A stretch of 64,000 nucleotides of DNA from Saccharopolyspora sp. SCSIO 74807 (GCF_037023755.1 NZ_CP146100.1:2982001-3046000), one strand, 5' to 3'; shown: positions 47,657 to 57,204, counted from the first letter of the stretch. Numbers and translations: made by a program. The notes: generated by a model not told the origin, from the sequence alone.

Positions 47657-47730
47657 CGGGGTGTGGCGCAGTTTGGTAGCGCACTCGCTTTGGGTGCGAG
47701 GGGTCGTGGGTTCAAATCCCGCCACCCCGA
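47657..47730 (+). tRNA. tRNA-Pro (anticodon TGG)
   Basis: A 74-nt cloverleaf: acceptor CGGGGTG pairs with CACCCCG, the anticodon stem CTCGC/GCGAG holds loop TTTGGGT (TGG), and the T-arm has GTGGGTTCAAATCCCGC. It starts with C rather than G, as usual for bacterial tRNA-Pro. A terminator follows. No encoded CCA. Confidence 0.95.
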
Positions 47731-47739
47731 CGTTCGAGG

Positions 47740-47769
47740 GAGGCGTGGTCGGTCCGGCCACGCCTCTTT
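47740..47769 (+). terminator. Terminator of tRNA-Pro
   Basis: Stem GAGGCGTGG (47740-47748) pairs with CCACGCCTC (47758-47766) with a 9-nt loop, followed by TTT. Perfect 9-bp pairing and the T-run make this a good intrinsic terminator. Confidence 0.88.
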
Positions 47770-47777
47770 GCCGTCGA

Positions 47778-47794
47778 GATCACGTTGCGTGATC
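47778..47794. promoter_or_regulatory. 17-bp palindrome upstream of small membrane gene
   Basis: GATCACGttgCGTGATC, a perfect inverted repeat of 7-bp arms with 3-nt centre, followed by TTT. It may be an operator for the downstream small gene or a second terminator of the tRNA-Pro transcript. Confidence 0.45.
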
Positions 47795-47801
47795 TTTCCG
47801 G

Positions 47802-48077
47802 GTGACCTGTTCGACAGCTGGTAACGATGCCCGCCGGGCTCTCGATTCCGTTGGCGTGCGCTTTCACGTTGCTGCGTCGAGGGTTCTGCGTCGCGTCCGG
47901 CTGCCCGCCGTGCTGGTCGGCGCGCTGCTGGTGCTGGCGGTCGTGCTGCTGGTGGGGGTGTCGTTGTTCGTCGATGTCCCGGGAGCGCGGCCGGTTCCGC
48001 CGACGGTGGGGATCGGCACGGCGGCCACTCCGACGAACCTGGGTCCGGCGATGGTTCCGGCGTTGGGCGGCCGGTGA
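47802..48077 (+). CDS. Hypothetical small membrane protein
   Basis: A possible 91-residue protein with one long hydrophobic segment (VGALLVLAVVLLVGVSLFVD) and a Pro/Gly/Ala tail. GTG 47802 has no clear ribosome-binding site; an internal GTG (VGVRFHVAAS) is another option. No homology recognised. It lies in the 530-bp gap between tRNA-Pro and tig, the rest of which (48078-48262) probably carries the tig promoter. Real gene status is uncertain. Confidence 0.4.
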   Translation: MTCSTAGNDARRALDSVGVRFHVAASRVLRRVRLPAVLVGALLVLAVVLLVGVSLFVDVPGARPVPPTVGIGTAATPTNLGPAMVPALGGR

Positions 48078-48262
48078 CCCGGCGTGCGCCGGTTTTCGGG
48101 CGGTTCGGCAACCCCCGGCCCGTGCTCGGTCGCCGCGGGCAATAGACTCGGAGGTCAGCCCGGCGTGGCCGGAGCGTGCCCAGTCCCGGGCGGTGCTGCT
48201 GTCCTGGGCGTCGCTCGAGGCGTTCCGCCGGGGTCCGAAGCACGTTCGCACTAGGAGACCAC

Positions 48263-49696
48263 GTGAAGAGCACCGTCGAGCACCTGAGCCCGACGCGCGT
48301 ACGGATCAACGTCGAGGTGCCGTTCGACGAGCTCAAGCCGAACTTCGACCGCGCGTACAAGCAGTTGGCGAACCAGGTCCGGATTCCGGGCTTCCGTCCG
48401 GGCAAGGCACCGGCCCGGGTGCTGGAGAGCAGGGTGGGCCGCGCGCCCGTGCTCGACGAGGTCGTCAACGAGGCGGTCCCGGAGAAGTACCTGGAGGCCG
48501 TGAACGGCAGCGAGGTGCGCACCCTCGGCCGTCCGGAGATCGAGGTCACCAAGATCGAGGACGGCGAGCAGGTCGCGTTCACCGCCGAGGTCGACGTGCG
48601 CCCGGAGATCACCGTGCCCGCTTTCGGCGAGCTGTCGGTGACCGTGGACGACGTCGAGGCGTCCGAGGACGAGGTGCAGCAGCAGCTCGATGAGCTGCGC
48701 GCCCGCTTCGGCACGTTGACCGGCGTGGAGCGTCCGGCGCAGCAGGGCGACTTCGTCAGCATCGACCTCTCGGCCACCGTCGACGGCGAAGAGGTCGAGG
48801 ACGCGCGCACCAGCGGGCTGTCCTACGAGATCGGTTCCGGCCAGCTCATCGACGGCATCGACGACGCGCTGATCGGCGCGTCCGATGGCGACACGAACAC
48901 TTTCACCAGCCATCTGCTGGCGGGCGAGTACGCGGGCAAGGACGCCGAGGTGACGGTCACGCTGAACTCCGTCAAGGAGCGGCACCTGCCGGAGGCCGAC
49001 GACGAGTTCGCGCAGATGGCCAGCGAGTTCGACACCGCGGACGAGCTGATGGCCGACCTGCGCGAGCGGGCGGCCCGGATGAAGCGGATGCAGCAGGGGA
49101 TGCAGGCCAGGGACAAGGTCCTGGACGCGCTGCTGGAGACCGTGGAGGTGCCGCTGCCGGAGAACCTCGTCAACTCCGAGGTCGAGGCCCGCGAGCACGA
49201 CGCGGTGCACCCGTTCGACCACGACGAGGAGAAGTTCGGCGAGTGGCTGGCGCAGCAGGGCCAGACCCGCGAGCAGTTCGACGCCGAGACCCGGCAGGAA
49301 GCCGAGAAGGCGGTCCGCACTCAGCTGGTGCTGGACACGATCGCCGATGCCGAGGACGTGTCGGTTTCGGACAACGAGCTGACCGAGCGGATCATCTATC
49401 AGGCGCAGCGGTTCGGCGTGAGCCCGGACCAGTACGTGCAGCAGGCCCAGCAGTCCGGCCAGCTCGGCGCGATCTACGCCGACGTGCGGCGCAGCAAGGC
49501 GCTGTTCTCGGTGGTCCGGCAGGCGACCGTGCGCGACGAGTCCGGCGGGTCGCTGGATCTGGACGAGTTGTTCGGATCGGAGACCGACGAGTCGGGCCAG
49601 CCCGAGGTCGTGCCGGGTGAGGCCGAGCAGAAGTCGGCCGACGCGGAGGGCGACGGCGAGAACGCGGAGTCCACTGCGGGCGCGAAGTCCGAGTGA
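48263..49696 (+). CDS. tig: Trigger factor
   Basis: A 477-residue ribosome-associated chaperone with prolyl isomerase activity. N-terminal ribosome-binding domain (VKSTVEHLSPTRVRINVEVP; signature GFRPGKAPARVLESRVG), FKBP-like domain near residue 160 (QGDFVSIDLSATVDGEEVED and YEIGSGQLIDGIDDALIG), then the helical C-terminal arm; the acidic tail after ~440 is longer than in many species. It receives nascent chains at the exit tunnel and is followed by clpP1-clpP2-clpX, the typical bacterial order. GTG 48263 follows AGGAGA. A terminator lies downstream. Confidence 0.97.
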   Translation: MKSTVEHLSPTRVRINVEVPFDELKPNFDRAYKQLANQVRIPGFRPGKAPARVLESRVGRAPVLDEVVNEAVPEKYLEAVNGSEVRTLGRPEIEVTKIEDGEQVAFTAEVDVRPEITVPAFGELSVTVDDVEASEDEVQQQLDELRARFGTLTGVERPAQQGDFVSIDLSATVDGEEVEDARTSGLSYEIGSGQLIDGIDDALIGASDGDTNTFTSHLLAGEYAGKDAEVTVTLNSVKERHLPEADDEFAQMASEFDTADELMADLRERAARMKRMQQGMQARDKVLDALLETVEVPLPENLVNSEVEAREHDAVHPFDHDEEKFGEWLAQQGQTREQFDAETRQEAEKAVRTQLVLDTIADAEDVSVSDNELTERIIYQAQRFGVSPDQYVQQAQQSGQLGAIYADVRRSKALFSVVRQATVRDESGGSLDLDELFGSETDESGQPEVVPGEAEQKSADAEGDGENAESTAGAKSE

Positions 49697-49771
49697 GCCT
49701 TTTCCGGCACGGCGATTTCGCTGTGCGCGAAAGGAATCCGCGCTTCGTCATGGCGGAACACAAGCTCTGAG

Positions 49772-49813
49772 CGAACGTGGGCGGTACCGGGAAGCTGGTG
49801 CCGCCCACGTTCG
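49772..49813 (+). terminator. Terminator after tig
   Basis: A 12-bp GC-rich stem, GAACGTGGGCGG (49773-49784) with CCGCCCACGTTC (49801-49812), and a 16-nt loop, about 75 bp downstream of the tig stop and before clpP1. It implies separate regulation of clpP1P2. Confidence 0.75.
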
Positions 49814-49934
49814 TTAGGGTCGGTCGTAAGCGGATCACCGGTAACCGAAAAGTACGGCGTCCCTGGGATTCGGCGGCCGAAAGCCCGCCCGGTCCATTGT
49901 GGAAGCCCCTCATCGTGGAAGAAGGCAGGGAGAC

Positions 49935-50555
49935 GTGACGCAGCACCTGACTGTTCCGGCGTCGTCGGACTCGACGCCGCACATGCGGTCGACGAACGGG
50001 CTCTCGCTCAACGACTCGGTTTACGAGCGGTTGCTGCGGGAGCGGATCATCGTCCTGGGCTCCCAGGTCGAGGATTCCATCGCCAACCAGATCTGCTCGC
50101 AGCTCGTCCTGCTGGCGGCCGAGGACGCGGAGCGGGACATCTCGCTCTACATCAACTCGCCGGGTGGCTCGGTCACCGCCGGGATGGCGATCTACGACAC
50201 GATGCAGTTGATCAAGCCCGATGTGGCGACGGTGGCGATGGGCTTCGCCGCGTCGATGGGCCAGTTCCTGCTCTCCGCGGGCGCCACCGGCAAGCGCTTC
50301 GCGCTGCCGCACTCGCGGATCATGATGCACCAGCCTTCGGCGGGCCTCGGTGGCACGGCTTCGGACATCGCGATCCAGGCCGACGTGTTCACCAAGCACA
50401 AGCGGGAGATGGCGGAGCTGATCGCGCACCACACCGGTCAGGACGTGGAGCGGATCATCGCCGATTCCGACCGGGACCGTTGGTTCACCGCCGACGAGGC
50501 GCGCGACTACGGGTTCGTGGACCACATCGCCACCGCCGCCAACCTGCCGAGCTGA
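49935..50555 (+). CDS. clpP1: ATP-dependent Clp protease proteolytic subunit 1
   Basis: A 206-residue self-compartmentalised serine protease subunit. Catalytic Ser is in [14 protein letters not shown], His in [13 protein letters not shown], Asp in the region [22 protein letters not shown] 49935 is behind AGGGAG (49927-49932); the longer reading from 49899 has no family similarity. In actinobacteria ClpP1 and ClpP2 form a mixed 14-mer and are usually essential. clpP2 follows 34 bp downstream. Regulation by ClgR is known in relatives but no site was identified here. Confidence 0.97.
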   Translation: MTQHLTVPASSDSTPHMRSTNGLSLNDSVYERLLRERIIVLGSQVEDSIANQICSQLVLLAAEDAERDISLYINSPGGSVTAGMAIYDTMQLIKPDVATVAMGFAASMGQFLLSAGATGKRFALPHSRIMMHQPSAGLGGTASDIAIQADVFTKHKREMAELIAHHTGQDVERIIADSDRDRWFTADEARDYGFVDHIATAANLPS

Positions 50556-50589
50556 CCCGCGAACCCACAGCAACGAGGAGTCACCCGTC

Positions 50590-51219
50590 GTGAGCTCATT
50601 CCAGCTTCCGCAGTCCCGGTACGTGCTGCCTTCGTTCGTGGAGCGCACCGCGTACGGGGTGAAGGAGTCGAATCCGTACAACAAGCTGTTCGAGGAACGG
50701 ATCGTGTTCCTCGGCGTCCAGGTCGACGACGCTTCGGCCAACGACGTGATGGCGCAGCTGCTGTACCTGGAGTCGGACGACCCGGACCGGCAGATCGACA
50801 TCTACATCAACTCGCCGGGCGGTTCGTTCACCGCGTTGATGGCGATCTACGACACGATGCAGTACGTCCGCCCCAACATCCGCACGGTGTGCCTGGGGCA
50901 GGCCGCTTCGGCGGCGGCGGTGCTGCTGGCGGCGGGCACCAAGGGCCAGCGCCTGGCGCTGCCGAACGCCCGCATGCTGATCCACCAGCCTTCCACCGAG
51001 GGCATCTACGGCCAGGTCTCGGACTTGGAGATCCAGGCCAACGAGGTGCAGCGGATGCGGGACCTGATGGAGTCGACGCTGGCCACGCACACCGGCAACT
51101 CCAAGGAGCAGATCCGCCAGGACGTGGAGCGGGACAAGATCCTGACCGCGGACCAGGCCCAGCAGTACGGGTTGATCGACGAGATCATGCCGTACCGCAA
51201 GCTGGCCGGCCAGTCCTGA
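50590..51219 (+). CDS. clpP2: ATP-dependent Clp protease proteolytic subunit 2
   Basis: A 209-residue ClpP paralogue with GQAASAAAVLLAAG (catalytic Ser), LIHQPSTEGIYGQVS (catalytic His) and the C-terminal DKILTADQAQQYGLIDEI. It forms hetero-tetradecamers with ClpP1; ClpX/ClpC1 dock on the ClpP2 face. Start is GTG 50590 with GAGGAG upstream. Only 34 bp separate it from clpP1, so they form one transcription unit. Confidence 0.97.
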   Translation: MSSFQLPQSRYVLPSFVERTAYGVKESNPYNKLFEERIVFLGVQVDDASANDVMAQLLYLESDDPDRQIDIYINSPGGSFTALMAIYDTMQYVRPNIRTVCLGQAASAAAVLLAAGTKGQRLALPNARMLIHQPSTEGIYGQVSDLEIQANEVQRMRDLMESTLATHTGNSKEQIRQDVERDKILTADQAQQYGLIDEIMPYRKLAGQS

Positions 51220-51233
51220 ATCGCCGCGTGGAC

Positions 51234-51268
51234 CGCGGCCCGTCCGGGTTCTTCCGGGGCGGGCCGCG
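51234..51268 (+). terminator. Terminator after clpP2
   Basis: Stem CGCGGCCCG (51234-51242) pairs with CGGGCCGCG (51260-51268), followed by ATCTT, 14 bp after the clpP2 stop. It separates clpP1P2 from clpX. Confidence 0.75.
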
Positions 51269-51522
51269 ATCTTCCGGGCGGCGGTGCGCGGCGGAGTTGC
51301 GACGCCGCGCGAACGGTGGTCGCGGGGACGTTCCGCGGGGTGGGATGCTTCGCCGGGCCGTTCGCGACACGCCCGGCACGTGCGGTCCCACCCGCCTCGC
51401 CCGGCGGGTGGCGGACACTGTGAGTCTCCCCGAAGGCGGGGAGCGGCAGGTACCGTCGAAACGAGCACATACGGTCAGGCACGTCACCGGACGGCGTGCC
51501 GGAGGGGACGGGGTCAGCGGTC
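51269..51522 (+). other. clpX upstream region
   Basis: About 250 bp (300 bp between the clpP2 stop and clpX start) with no supported gene. It contains a small hairpin CTCCCC/GGGGAG at 51426-51443 and presumably the clpX promoter. No -10/-35 was convincing. Confidence 0.4.
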
Positions 51523-52803
51523 ATGGCACGTATCGGTGACGGCGGCGACCTGCTGAAGTGCTCCTTCTGCGGGAAGAGCCAGAAGCAGGTGAAGAAACTC
51601 ATCGCCGGCCCCGGCGTGTACATCTGCGATGAGTGCATCGATCTCTGCAACGAGATCATCGAAGAGGAGCTGGCCGAGGCCGGCGAGGTCAAGCTCGACG
51701 AGCTGCCGAAGCCGACGGAGATCCACGAGTTCCTGGACCAGTACGTCATCGGGCAGGACGCGGCGAAGCGGAACCTCTCGGTCGCGGTCTACAACCACTA
51801 CAAGCGCATCCAGGCTGGGGAGCGCACCCGGGACAGCCGCGAGGAGAACGTCGAACTCGCGAAGTCGAACATCCTGATGCTCGGCCCGACCGGCTGCGGC
51901 AAGACCTACCTGGCGCAGACGCTGGCGAAGATGCTCAACGTGCCGTTCGCCATCGCCGACGCGACCGCGCTGACCGAGGCGGGCTACGTCGGCGAAGACG
52001 TCGAGAACATCCTGCTGAAGCTGATCCAAGCCGCCGATTACGACGTCAAGCGCGCCGAGACCGGCATCATCTACATCGACGAGGTAGACAAGATCGCGCG
52101 CAAGAGCGAGAACCCGTCGATCACCCGCGACGTCTCCGGTGAGGGCGTGCAGCAGGCGCTGCTGAAGATCCTGGAGGGCACCACCGCGAGCGTGCCGCCG
52201 CAGGGCGGCCGCAAGCACCCGCACCAGGAGTTCATCCAGATCGACACCACGAACGTGCTGTTCATCGTGGCCGGCGCGTTCGCGGGCCTGGACCAGATCG
52301 TCGAGGAGCGGGTCGGCAAGGCCAGCGTCGGCTTCGGTGCGCAGCTGCGGTCGAAGACCGAGATCGACGCGACCGACCACTTCGCCGATGTGCTGCCCGA
52401 AGACCTCATCAAGTTCGGCCTGATCCCGGAGTTCATCGGCAGGCTGCCCACCGTGGCCAGCGTGACGAACCTGGACAAGCCGTCGCTGGTGCAGATCCTC
52501 ACCGAACCCCGCAACGCGCTGATCAAGCAGTACAAGCGGCTGTTCGAGATGGACAACGTCGAGCTGGAGTTCACCAGGTCGGGGTTGGAGGCCATCGCGG
52601 ATCAGGCGATCCTGCGCGGCACCGGTGCCCGCGGCCTGCGGGCGATCCTGGAAGAGGTGCTGCTGCCGGTGATGTACGACATCCCGAGCCGTTCCGACGT
52701 GGCCAAGGTCGTGATCACCGAGCAGACGGTGCGGGAGAACGTCAATCCGACGATCGTCGCCCGGCAGAACACCCGCCGCGAGCGCCGCGAGAAGTCGGCC
52801 TGA
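51523..52803 (+). CDS. clpX: ATP-dependent Clp protease ATP-binding subunit ClpX
   Basis: A 426-residue AAA+ unfoldase that delivers substrates to ClpP1P2. Zinc-binding domain near the start: [20 protein letters not shown], then CDECIDLC. Walker A GPTGCGKT, Walker [11 protein letters not shown], sensor and pore elements including the ASVGFGAQL segment (the IGF-type ClpP-docking loop). ATG 51523 starts [17 protein letters not shown], the family N terminus. It has its own upstream region after the clpP2 terminator. Confidence 0.97.
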   Translation: MARIGDGGDLLKCSFCGKSQKQVKKLIAGPGVYICDECIDLCNEIIEEELAEAGEVKLDELPKPTEIHEFLDQYVIGQDAAKRNLSVAVYNHYKRIQAGERTRDSREENVELAKSNILMLGPTGCGKTYLAQTLAKMLNVPFAIADATALTEAGYVGEDVENILLKLIQAADYDVKRAETGIIYIDEVDKIARKSENPSITRDVSGEGVQQALLKILEGTTASVPPQGGRKHPHQEFIQIDTTNVLFIVAGAFAGLDQIVEERVGKASVGFGAQLRSKTEIDATDHFADVLPEDLIKFGLIPEFIGRLPTVASVTNLDKPSLVQILTEPRNALIKQYKRLFEMDNVELEFTRSGLEAIADQAILRGTGARGLRAILEEVLLPVMYDIPSRSDVAKVVITEQTVRENVNPTIVARQNTRRERREKSA

Positions 52804-52857
52804 TCGGCTGCCCGGTCCTGCCGAAGAACCTCTTCGAACCTCGGTTTCGCGCCGCCC

Positions 52858-52886
52858 GATGCGCACCGCCGCGCGCGGTGCGCATC
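52858..52886. terminator. Terminator between convergent clpX and esterase
   Basis: GATGCGCACCG (52858-52868) pairs perfectly with CGGTGCGCATC (52876-52886), 11-bp stem. It serves clpX (+) and the convergent esterase gene (-). Confidence 0.8.
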
Positions 52887-52887
52887 G

Positions 52888-53775
52888 TCAGCTCTTGCGG
52901 CGCCGCGGCACGTAGCCGCCGATGAAGTCGACGACCTCCGGCAGCGCTTTGCGGTAGTAGCGGCTGTTGTGCCCGCCGGGCGAGGTCGAGGCCACCTCCG
53001 GGTCGGCGCGGGCGATGAACCGGCGGGTGCCTTTGATGAACCGGTCGCGGGTGCCGCACCACACGCCCAGCGGAACGTCCTCGAGCGCGTCGAGGTGGCG
53101 CATGGGGTCGATGGAGGCCCAGTCCTGCTCGTCGGCGAAGGCCCGTCGCCGCGCCATCTCCGGCCAGTTGGTGATCAGCGCCGGGGACACGATCGCCGTC
53201 GCGCGCACCTGGCTGCGCAGCTCGTTGCGGCGGCGGGTGTAGAGCAGCGCGCCGAACCCGCCCATCGAGATGCCCGCCACCGCGAACGGCTGGCCGTCGG
53301 CTCCGCCGAGGCCGCGCTCACCGAGCCAGCGGGGCACTTCCTCCAGCAACATCCACATCGGGTCGTCGCCGAAGCGCTGGTGCCAGTAGCTGTTCCCGCC
53401 GCCGTCGACGGCCAGGAACGCGAACGGCGGCACGGCGCCGCTGGCAACCGCGGAGGTGAGCCAGCTGGGCACGCCACCGGCGGATCTGCGGGCGTCGCCG
53501 TACCGCCCGTGCAGCAGCAGGCACACCGGCAGCCCCTCGCGGTGCACGCCGTCCGGGAACATCGTCACCAGGTCGACCTCGCGGTTGCGAGCCTGCGAGT
53601 GCACGGTCTCGACCAGCACGTTGTCCTGCTTGGCCAGCGGGACCGCCGCCGGTTGCACCTCGGTTCCGCCGGAGTCGGCGCTGAGTCCCAGTCCGGCCGC
53701 GCCGATCCCGAGCAGGCCGGATGTGAGCATGGTGCGACGGCTCGGCATCCTGACCGACCGCGGATTCCCGCGCAT
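52888..53775 (-). CDS. Tat-exported alpha/beta-hydrolase (esterase D/antigen 85-like fold)
   Basis: A 295-residue protein with a twin-arginine signal, SRRTMLTSGLLGIGAAGLGL, near residues 12-31, so it is exported folded. The mature part is an esterase-type hydrolase: VCLLLHGRYGDARR, nucleophile elbow AVAGISMGGFGALLYTRR (Ser), acid probably in GTRDRFI, and His in SPGGHNSRYYRKALP. Similar to feruloyl/S-formylglutathione and mycolyltransferase-like hydrolases; the true substrate is unknown. ATG 53775 is used; ATG at 53748 (MPSRRTML) would give a standard Tat peptide and is equally likely. Confidence 0.87.
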   Translation of the reverse strand: MRGNPRSVRMPSRRTMLTSGLLGIGAAGLGLSADSGGTEVQPAAVPLAKQDNVLVETVHSQARNREVDLVTMFPDGVHREGLPVCLLLHGRYGDARRSAGGVPSWLTSAVASGAVPPFAFLAVDGGGNSYWHQRFGDDPMWMLLEEVPRWLGERGLGGADGQPFAVAGISMGGFGALLYTRRRNELRSQVRATAIVSPALITNWPEMARRRAFADEQDWASIDPMRHLDALEDVPLGVWCGTRDRFIKGTRRFIARADPEVASTSPGGHNSRYYRKALPEVVDFIGGYVPRRRKS

Positions 53776-53856
53776 GACACCTCCGGCTTCGCCTCGCTCT
53801 GAGTGTCCATCGTGCCAATGGCGCGGATCGCTACCGATGCGGCCCCGGCGGTGTCC

Positions 53857-54702
53857 TCAGCGGACCGCGGCCGGTTCCGGTGCGGTGACCCGCTCGGCTC
53901 CGGTGTAGACGTTCATGGAGCTGCCGCGCAGGAAGCCGACCAGCGTCATGCCCTGCTCGGCGGCCAGCTCGACGGCGAGCGAGGACGGCGCGGAGACCGC
54001 GGTGAGCATCGGCACACCCGCCATCGCGGCTTTCTGGACCAGCTCGAACGACGCCCGCCCGGAAACCATGAGCACGCTGGCGCCCAACGGCACGCGCCGT
54101 TGCAGCAGCGCCCAGCCGAGCACTTTGTCGACGGCGTTGTGCCTGCCCACGTCCTCCCGGCACACCAGGAGTTCGCCGTGCGCGTCGAAAAGGGCGGCGC
54201 CGTGCAATCCGCCGGTGCTGTCGAAGACCTGCTGCGCCGCGCGCAGCCGCTCCGGCAGTTCCGCGAGGGTTTCCGGACTGATCCGCAGCGGATCCTCGGC
54301 GGGTGAGTACCGGGTGCTCAGCCGGACCGAGTCCAGCGCGGCCTTGCCGCACACGCCGCAGGACGAGGTGGTGTAGAAGTTCCGCTCCACCGAGGTGTCC
54401 GGCGGGCTCACGCCGGGCGAGAGGCGGACGTCGAGCACGTTGTAGGTGTTGCGCCCGTCCGGACCGGGACTGTCGCAGTAGCGGGCGCTGTGCACGTCGT
54501 CCATGCCGCCGATGACGCTTTCGGTGAGCAGGAAGCCGTGCGCCAGCTCGACGTCGTTGCCGGGGGTGCGCATGGTGACCGTGAGCGCTCGGCCGTCGAT
54601 CCGGATCTCCAGGGGTTCTTCGGCTGCGAGGGTGTCGGGCCGGGTGCGGGCGCCCTGCTCGGTGATCCGCAGCACGGGCCGCCGTACCGTGACACGTCCC
54701 AT
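53857..54702 (-). CDS. fdhD: Formate dehydrogenase accessory sulfurtransferase FdhD
   Basis: A 281-residue protein that transfers sulfur from IscS-type donors to the bis-MGD cofactor of formate dehydrogenases. The active-site CxxC lies in [18 protein letters not shown]; the C-terminal part has [20 protein letters not shown] and [17 protein letters not shown], diagnostic of FdhD. It is expected to activate the FdhF/YdeP-type enzyme encoded at 59061-61382, 4.4 kb away, since both are on the minus strand. The start is ATG 54702. Confidence 0.96.
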   Translation of the reverse strand: MGRVTVRRPVLRITEQGARTRPDTLAAEEPLEIRIDGRALTVTMRTPGNDVELAHGFLLTESVIGGMDDVHSARYCDSPGPDGRNTYNVLDVRLSPGVSPPDTSVERNFYTTSSCGVCGKAALDSVRLSTRYSPAEDPLRISPETLAELPERLRAAQQVFDSTGGLHGAALFDAHGELLVCREDVGRHNAVDKVLGWALLQRRVPLGASVLMVSGRASFELVQKAAMAGVPMLTAVSAPSSLAVELAAEQGMTLVGFLRGSSMNVYTGAERVTAPEPAAVR

Positions 54703-54914
54703 TGACGACCTCCTGCTCGTGCGACGCCGTTCCCGGCGATTCGACCGTCTCCTATGGTCGCAGGCCCGCGGGTGTGATCGCGCTGCTCGGGTCGCGGTCT
54801 CGCGCGCTGGTCCGTTCGGGCGTGCGGGCGGAGAAATGTGGTCGAAGCCGTGCTGTTCCGTCGTGGTTGATCGCTAGTGTTCGCTCGTAAGGCCCCAGCG
54901 AGCAAGGACCCGAC

Positions 54915-55517
54915 ATGCCCGAGAGCACCGCAACCGCCCGGCAGAACCTCCGATTCGTCGAGTCGGAGGCGCCGATCCGCGAGCCCGTCACCAAGTTCGG
55001 CGGCCAGCCCGTGTGGCTGGACGCGCCTGCCTGGCCGCTTTCGGCCAGCCAGGGGCGCCCGATGCGCTTCCTCGGGCAGATCCGGTTGCCGGGCGAGCAG
55101 GTGCGGCTGGCCTACCTGTTCCTGACCGAGGACTTCAGCGACGATCCGGACGACTTCGTCGACAACACCTTCGAGCCGGAGGGCGGGGAGAACGCGTTGT
55201 TCGCCCAGCCCGGCGAACCCGCGGACTTCTACCAGGTGGCGGGCATCGCGAAGGGGCCGACGTTCGGGCCGGACCACGCGGTGGAACTGACCCCGTTCGA
55301 CGGCGAGACCTCGGTGGACGACTTCGCGAGCCGGCTGTTCGGCGAGCCGCGGTGGTTGCAGGACGAGGAAGCGCCCGACGGGCCGTTCCGCTTCCTGCTG
55401 CAGCTCGACAGCGCCGACGACCTGCCGTTCGAGGTGAACTTCGGCGATGCGGGCGTGGGGTACGGGTTCCTCGACGAGGGCAGTGGGCAGGGGCGGTTCC
55501 TCTGGCAGTGCGGCTGA
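54915..55517 (+). CDS. DUF1963/YwqG-like protein
   Basis: A 200-residue soluble protein with the features of YwqG-type DUF1963: KFGGQPVWLDAPAWPLSASQ, FLGQIRLPGE, LAYLFLTEDF, PFRFLLQLDSADDLPFEVNF and GDAGVGYGFLDEG. Function unknown; the fold is rich in beta strands with two similar halves. ATG 54915 is 18 bp after AAGGACC, with the family N terminus beginning about residue 20. Divergent from fdhD. Confidence 0.8.
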   Translation: MPESTATARQNLRFVESEAPIREPVTKFGGQPVWLDAPAWPLSASQGRPMRFLGQIRLPGEQVRLAYLFLTEDFSDDPDDFVDNTFEPEGGENALFAQPGEPADFYQVAGIAKGPTFGPDHAVELTPFDGETSVDDFASRLFGEPRWLQDEEAPDGPFRFLLQLDSADDLPFEVNFGDAGVGYGFLDEGSGQGRFLWQCG

Positions 55518-55552
55518 GGAGGGGCGGGCTGAGGTGGGGCGGGCTGAGGAGG
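55512..55552 (+). repeat. Short 15-bp tandem repeat at gene 3' end
   Basis: GGCTGAGGAGGGGCG and a near-identical second copy followed by a partial third (15-bp period, 2.7 units). The first copy overlaps the stop codon of the DUF1963-like gene. It is a minisatellite-like stretch without known function. Confidence 0.75.
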
Positions 55553-55584
55553 TCCGGCAGTGCTCGACGCAGGCCGCATGAAGG

Positions 55585-57204
55585 TCACTGCTCGAGCAGC
55601 CGCCCTTCGGCCAGCCGCAGCCACCGATCGGCGCCGATCTCGGCGAGGAACCGTTCGTCGTGGCTGACCACCACGAACGCCCCTCGGTAGGCGTTCAGCG
55701 CGCTTTCCATCCGGCGCACACCGGCCAGGTCGAGGTTGTTGGTCGGCTCGTCCAGCAAGAGCAGCTGCGGCGCCGGTTCGGCGCTGAGCACGCACGCCAA
55801 TGTCGCGCGCAGCCGCTCACCACCGGACAGAGCCCGCACCGGCAGGTGAATCCGGGAGCCCTGGAACAGGAACCGGGCCAGCAGGTGGATGCGCTGCTGC
55901 TCGAGCATCGCTGGCGCGAAGGCGGCCAGGTTCTGCGCCACGGTGCGGTCGACGTCCAGCAGCTCCAGCTTCTGCGACAGGTGAGCGATGCGTCCGTCCA
56001 CCCGTTTGGTGGCGCCGGCGTCCGGTTCCACCTCGCCGCTGATCACGTGCAGCAACGTGGACTTGCCCGCACCGTTCGGGCCGGTGAGGGCGATCCGTTC
56101 GGGTCCGCGGATCGCCAGGTCCAGGCCCTCGCCCGCGAACAGCTCGCGCCCGTCCCGCCGAACCCGCAGGCGTTCTCCGAGGAACACGGTGCGACCGGCG
56201 GGGACGTTTGTGTCCGGCAGGTCGACCGCGATCTGCTGCTCTTCGCGCAAGCCGCGCTCGGCCTCGTCGAGCTTGGCCCGCGCAGCGTCGAGGCGGGCGG
56301 CGTGCACGTCGTCGGCTTTGCCCGCCGACTCCTGGGCGCGCCGCTTCATGGCGCCCGCGACGATCTTGGGCAGGCCCGCGTCGGCGACGTTGCGGGCAGC
56401 GCTCCCGGCGCGTCGCGCGGCGCGTTCGCGGGCCTGCTGCATCTCCCGCTTCTCCCGTTTGACCTGCTGCTCGGCGCTGCGGACGTGCTTTTCGGCGGCC
56501 TGCTGTTCGACGTGCAGCGCCTGCTCGTAGTCGGTGAAGTTGCCGCCGTGGGTGCGCATCTCGCCGCTTTCGAGCTCGGCGGTGCGGTCCATCCGGTCCA
56601 GCAACGCCCGGTCGTGGCTGACCACCAGCAAGCAGCCGGTGAAGTCGTCGAGCACGGCGTGCAGCCGGTGCCGCGCGTCGATGTCGAGGTTGTTGGTCGG
56701 TTCGTCGAGCAGCAGCACTTCGGGTCGCCGCAGCAGCTCGGCGGCCAGTCCGAGGGAGATGATCTGACCGCCGCTGAGGGTGTGCAGGCGCCGGTCGAAC
56801 GGGATGTCCCCGAGGCCGAGGCGATCGAGCTGGGCGCGAGTGCGTTCCTCGATGTCCCAGTCGGTGCCGATGGTGGCGAAGTGCTCCTCGTCGGCGTCCC
56901 CGGACTCGACGGCGGCGAGCGCGCGGAGCACCTCGGCTATACCCAGCACTTCCGCCACGGTGCGAGCCCCGGGGAACGACAGGTGTTGCGGCAGGTGGCC
57001 GAGCGCTCCGCGGACCGACACTGCGCCGCTGCTGGGGCGCAGCTCTCCCGCGATCAGCTTGAGCAGGGTGCTCTTGCCTGCTCCGTTCGCCGCGACGAGG
57101 CCGGTGCGGCCGCCGCCGATGGTGCAGGAGAGGTCTCGGAAAACGGGGGTGTCGTCCGGCCAGGAGAACGACAGGCCGGAGCAGGTGATGAACGCATCGG
57201 ACAT
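55585..57204 (-). CDS. ABC-F family ATP-binding protein (ribosome-associated, resistance-type)
   Basis: A 539-residue cytosolic tandem ABC protein without membrane segments. Walker A 1 is AANGAGKST (Ala in place of Gly-Pro), Walker A 2 GPNGAGKST; signatures LSGGQIISLGLA and LSGGERLRATL; Walker B LLLDEPTNNLD in both halves. The interdomain linker (residues ~255-320) is long, basic and coiled (QQVKREKREMQQARERAARR), the region that reaches the ribosomal PTC in antibiotic-resistance ABC-F proteins. ATG 57204 has GAGGG upstream; the longer reading is rejected. A short leader ORF and hairpin lie upstream (see below), as in several inducible ABC-F genes. The drug is unknown. Confidence 0.9.
   Translation of the reverse strand: MSDAFITCSGLSFSWPDDTPVFRDLSCTIGGGRTGLVAANGAGKSTLLKLIAGELRPSSGAVSVRGALGHLPQHLSFPGARTVAEVLGIAEVLRALAAVESGDADEEHFATIGTDWDIEERTRAQLDRLGLGDIPFDRRLHTLSGGQIISLGLAAELLRRPEVLLLDEPTNNLDIDARHRLHAVLDDFTGCLLVVSHDRALLDRMDRTAELESGEMRTHGGNFTDYEQALHVEQQAAEKHVRSAEQQVKREKREMQQARERAARRAGSAARNVADAGLPKIVAGAMKRRAQESAGKADDVHAARLDAARAKLDEAERGLREEQQIAVDLPDTNVPAGRTVFLGERLRVRRDGRELFAGEGLDLAIRGPERIALTGPNGAGKSTLLHVISGEVEPDAGATKRVDGRIAHLSQKLELLDVDRTVAQNLAAFAPAMLEQQRIHLLARFLFQGSRIHLPVRALSGGERLRATLACVLSAEPAPQLLLLDEPTNNLDLAGVRRMESALNAYRGAFVVVSHDERFLAEIGADRWLRLAEGRLLEQ

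Noticed and set aside
49899-49934. Longer N terminus of clpP1
   Set aside because: The extra residues are not family-like, and GTG 49935 has a proper ribosome-binding site.
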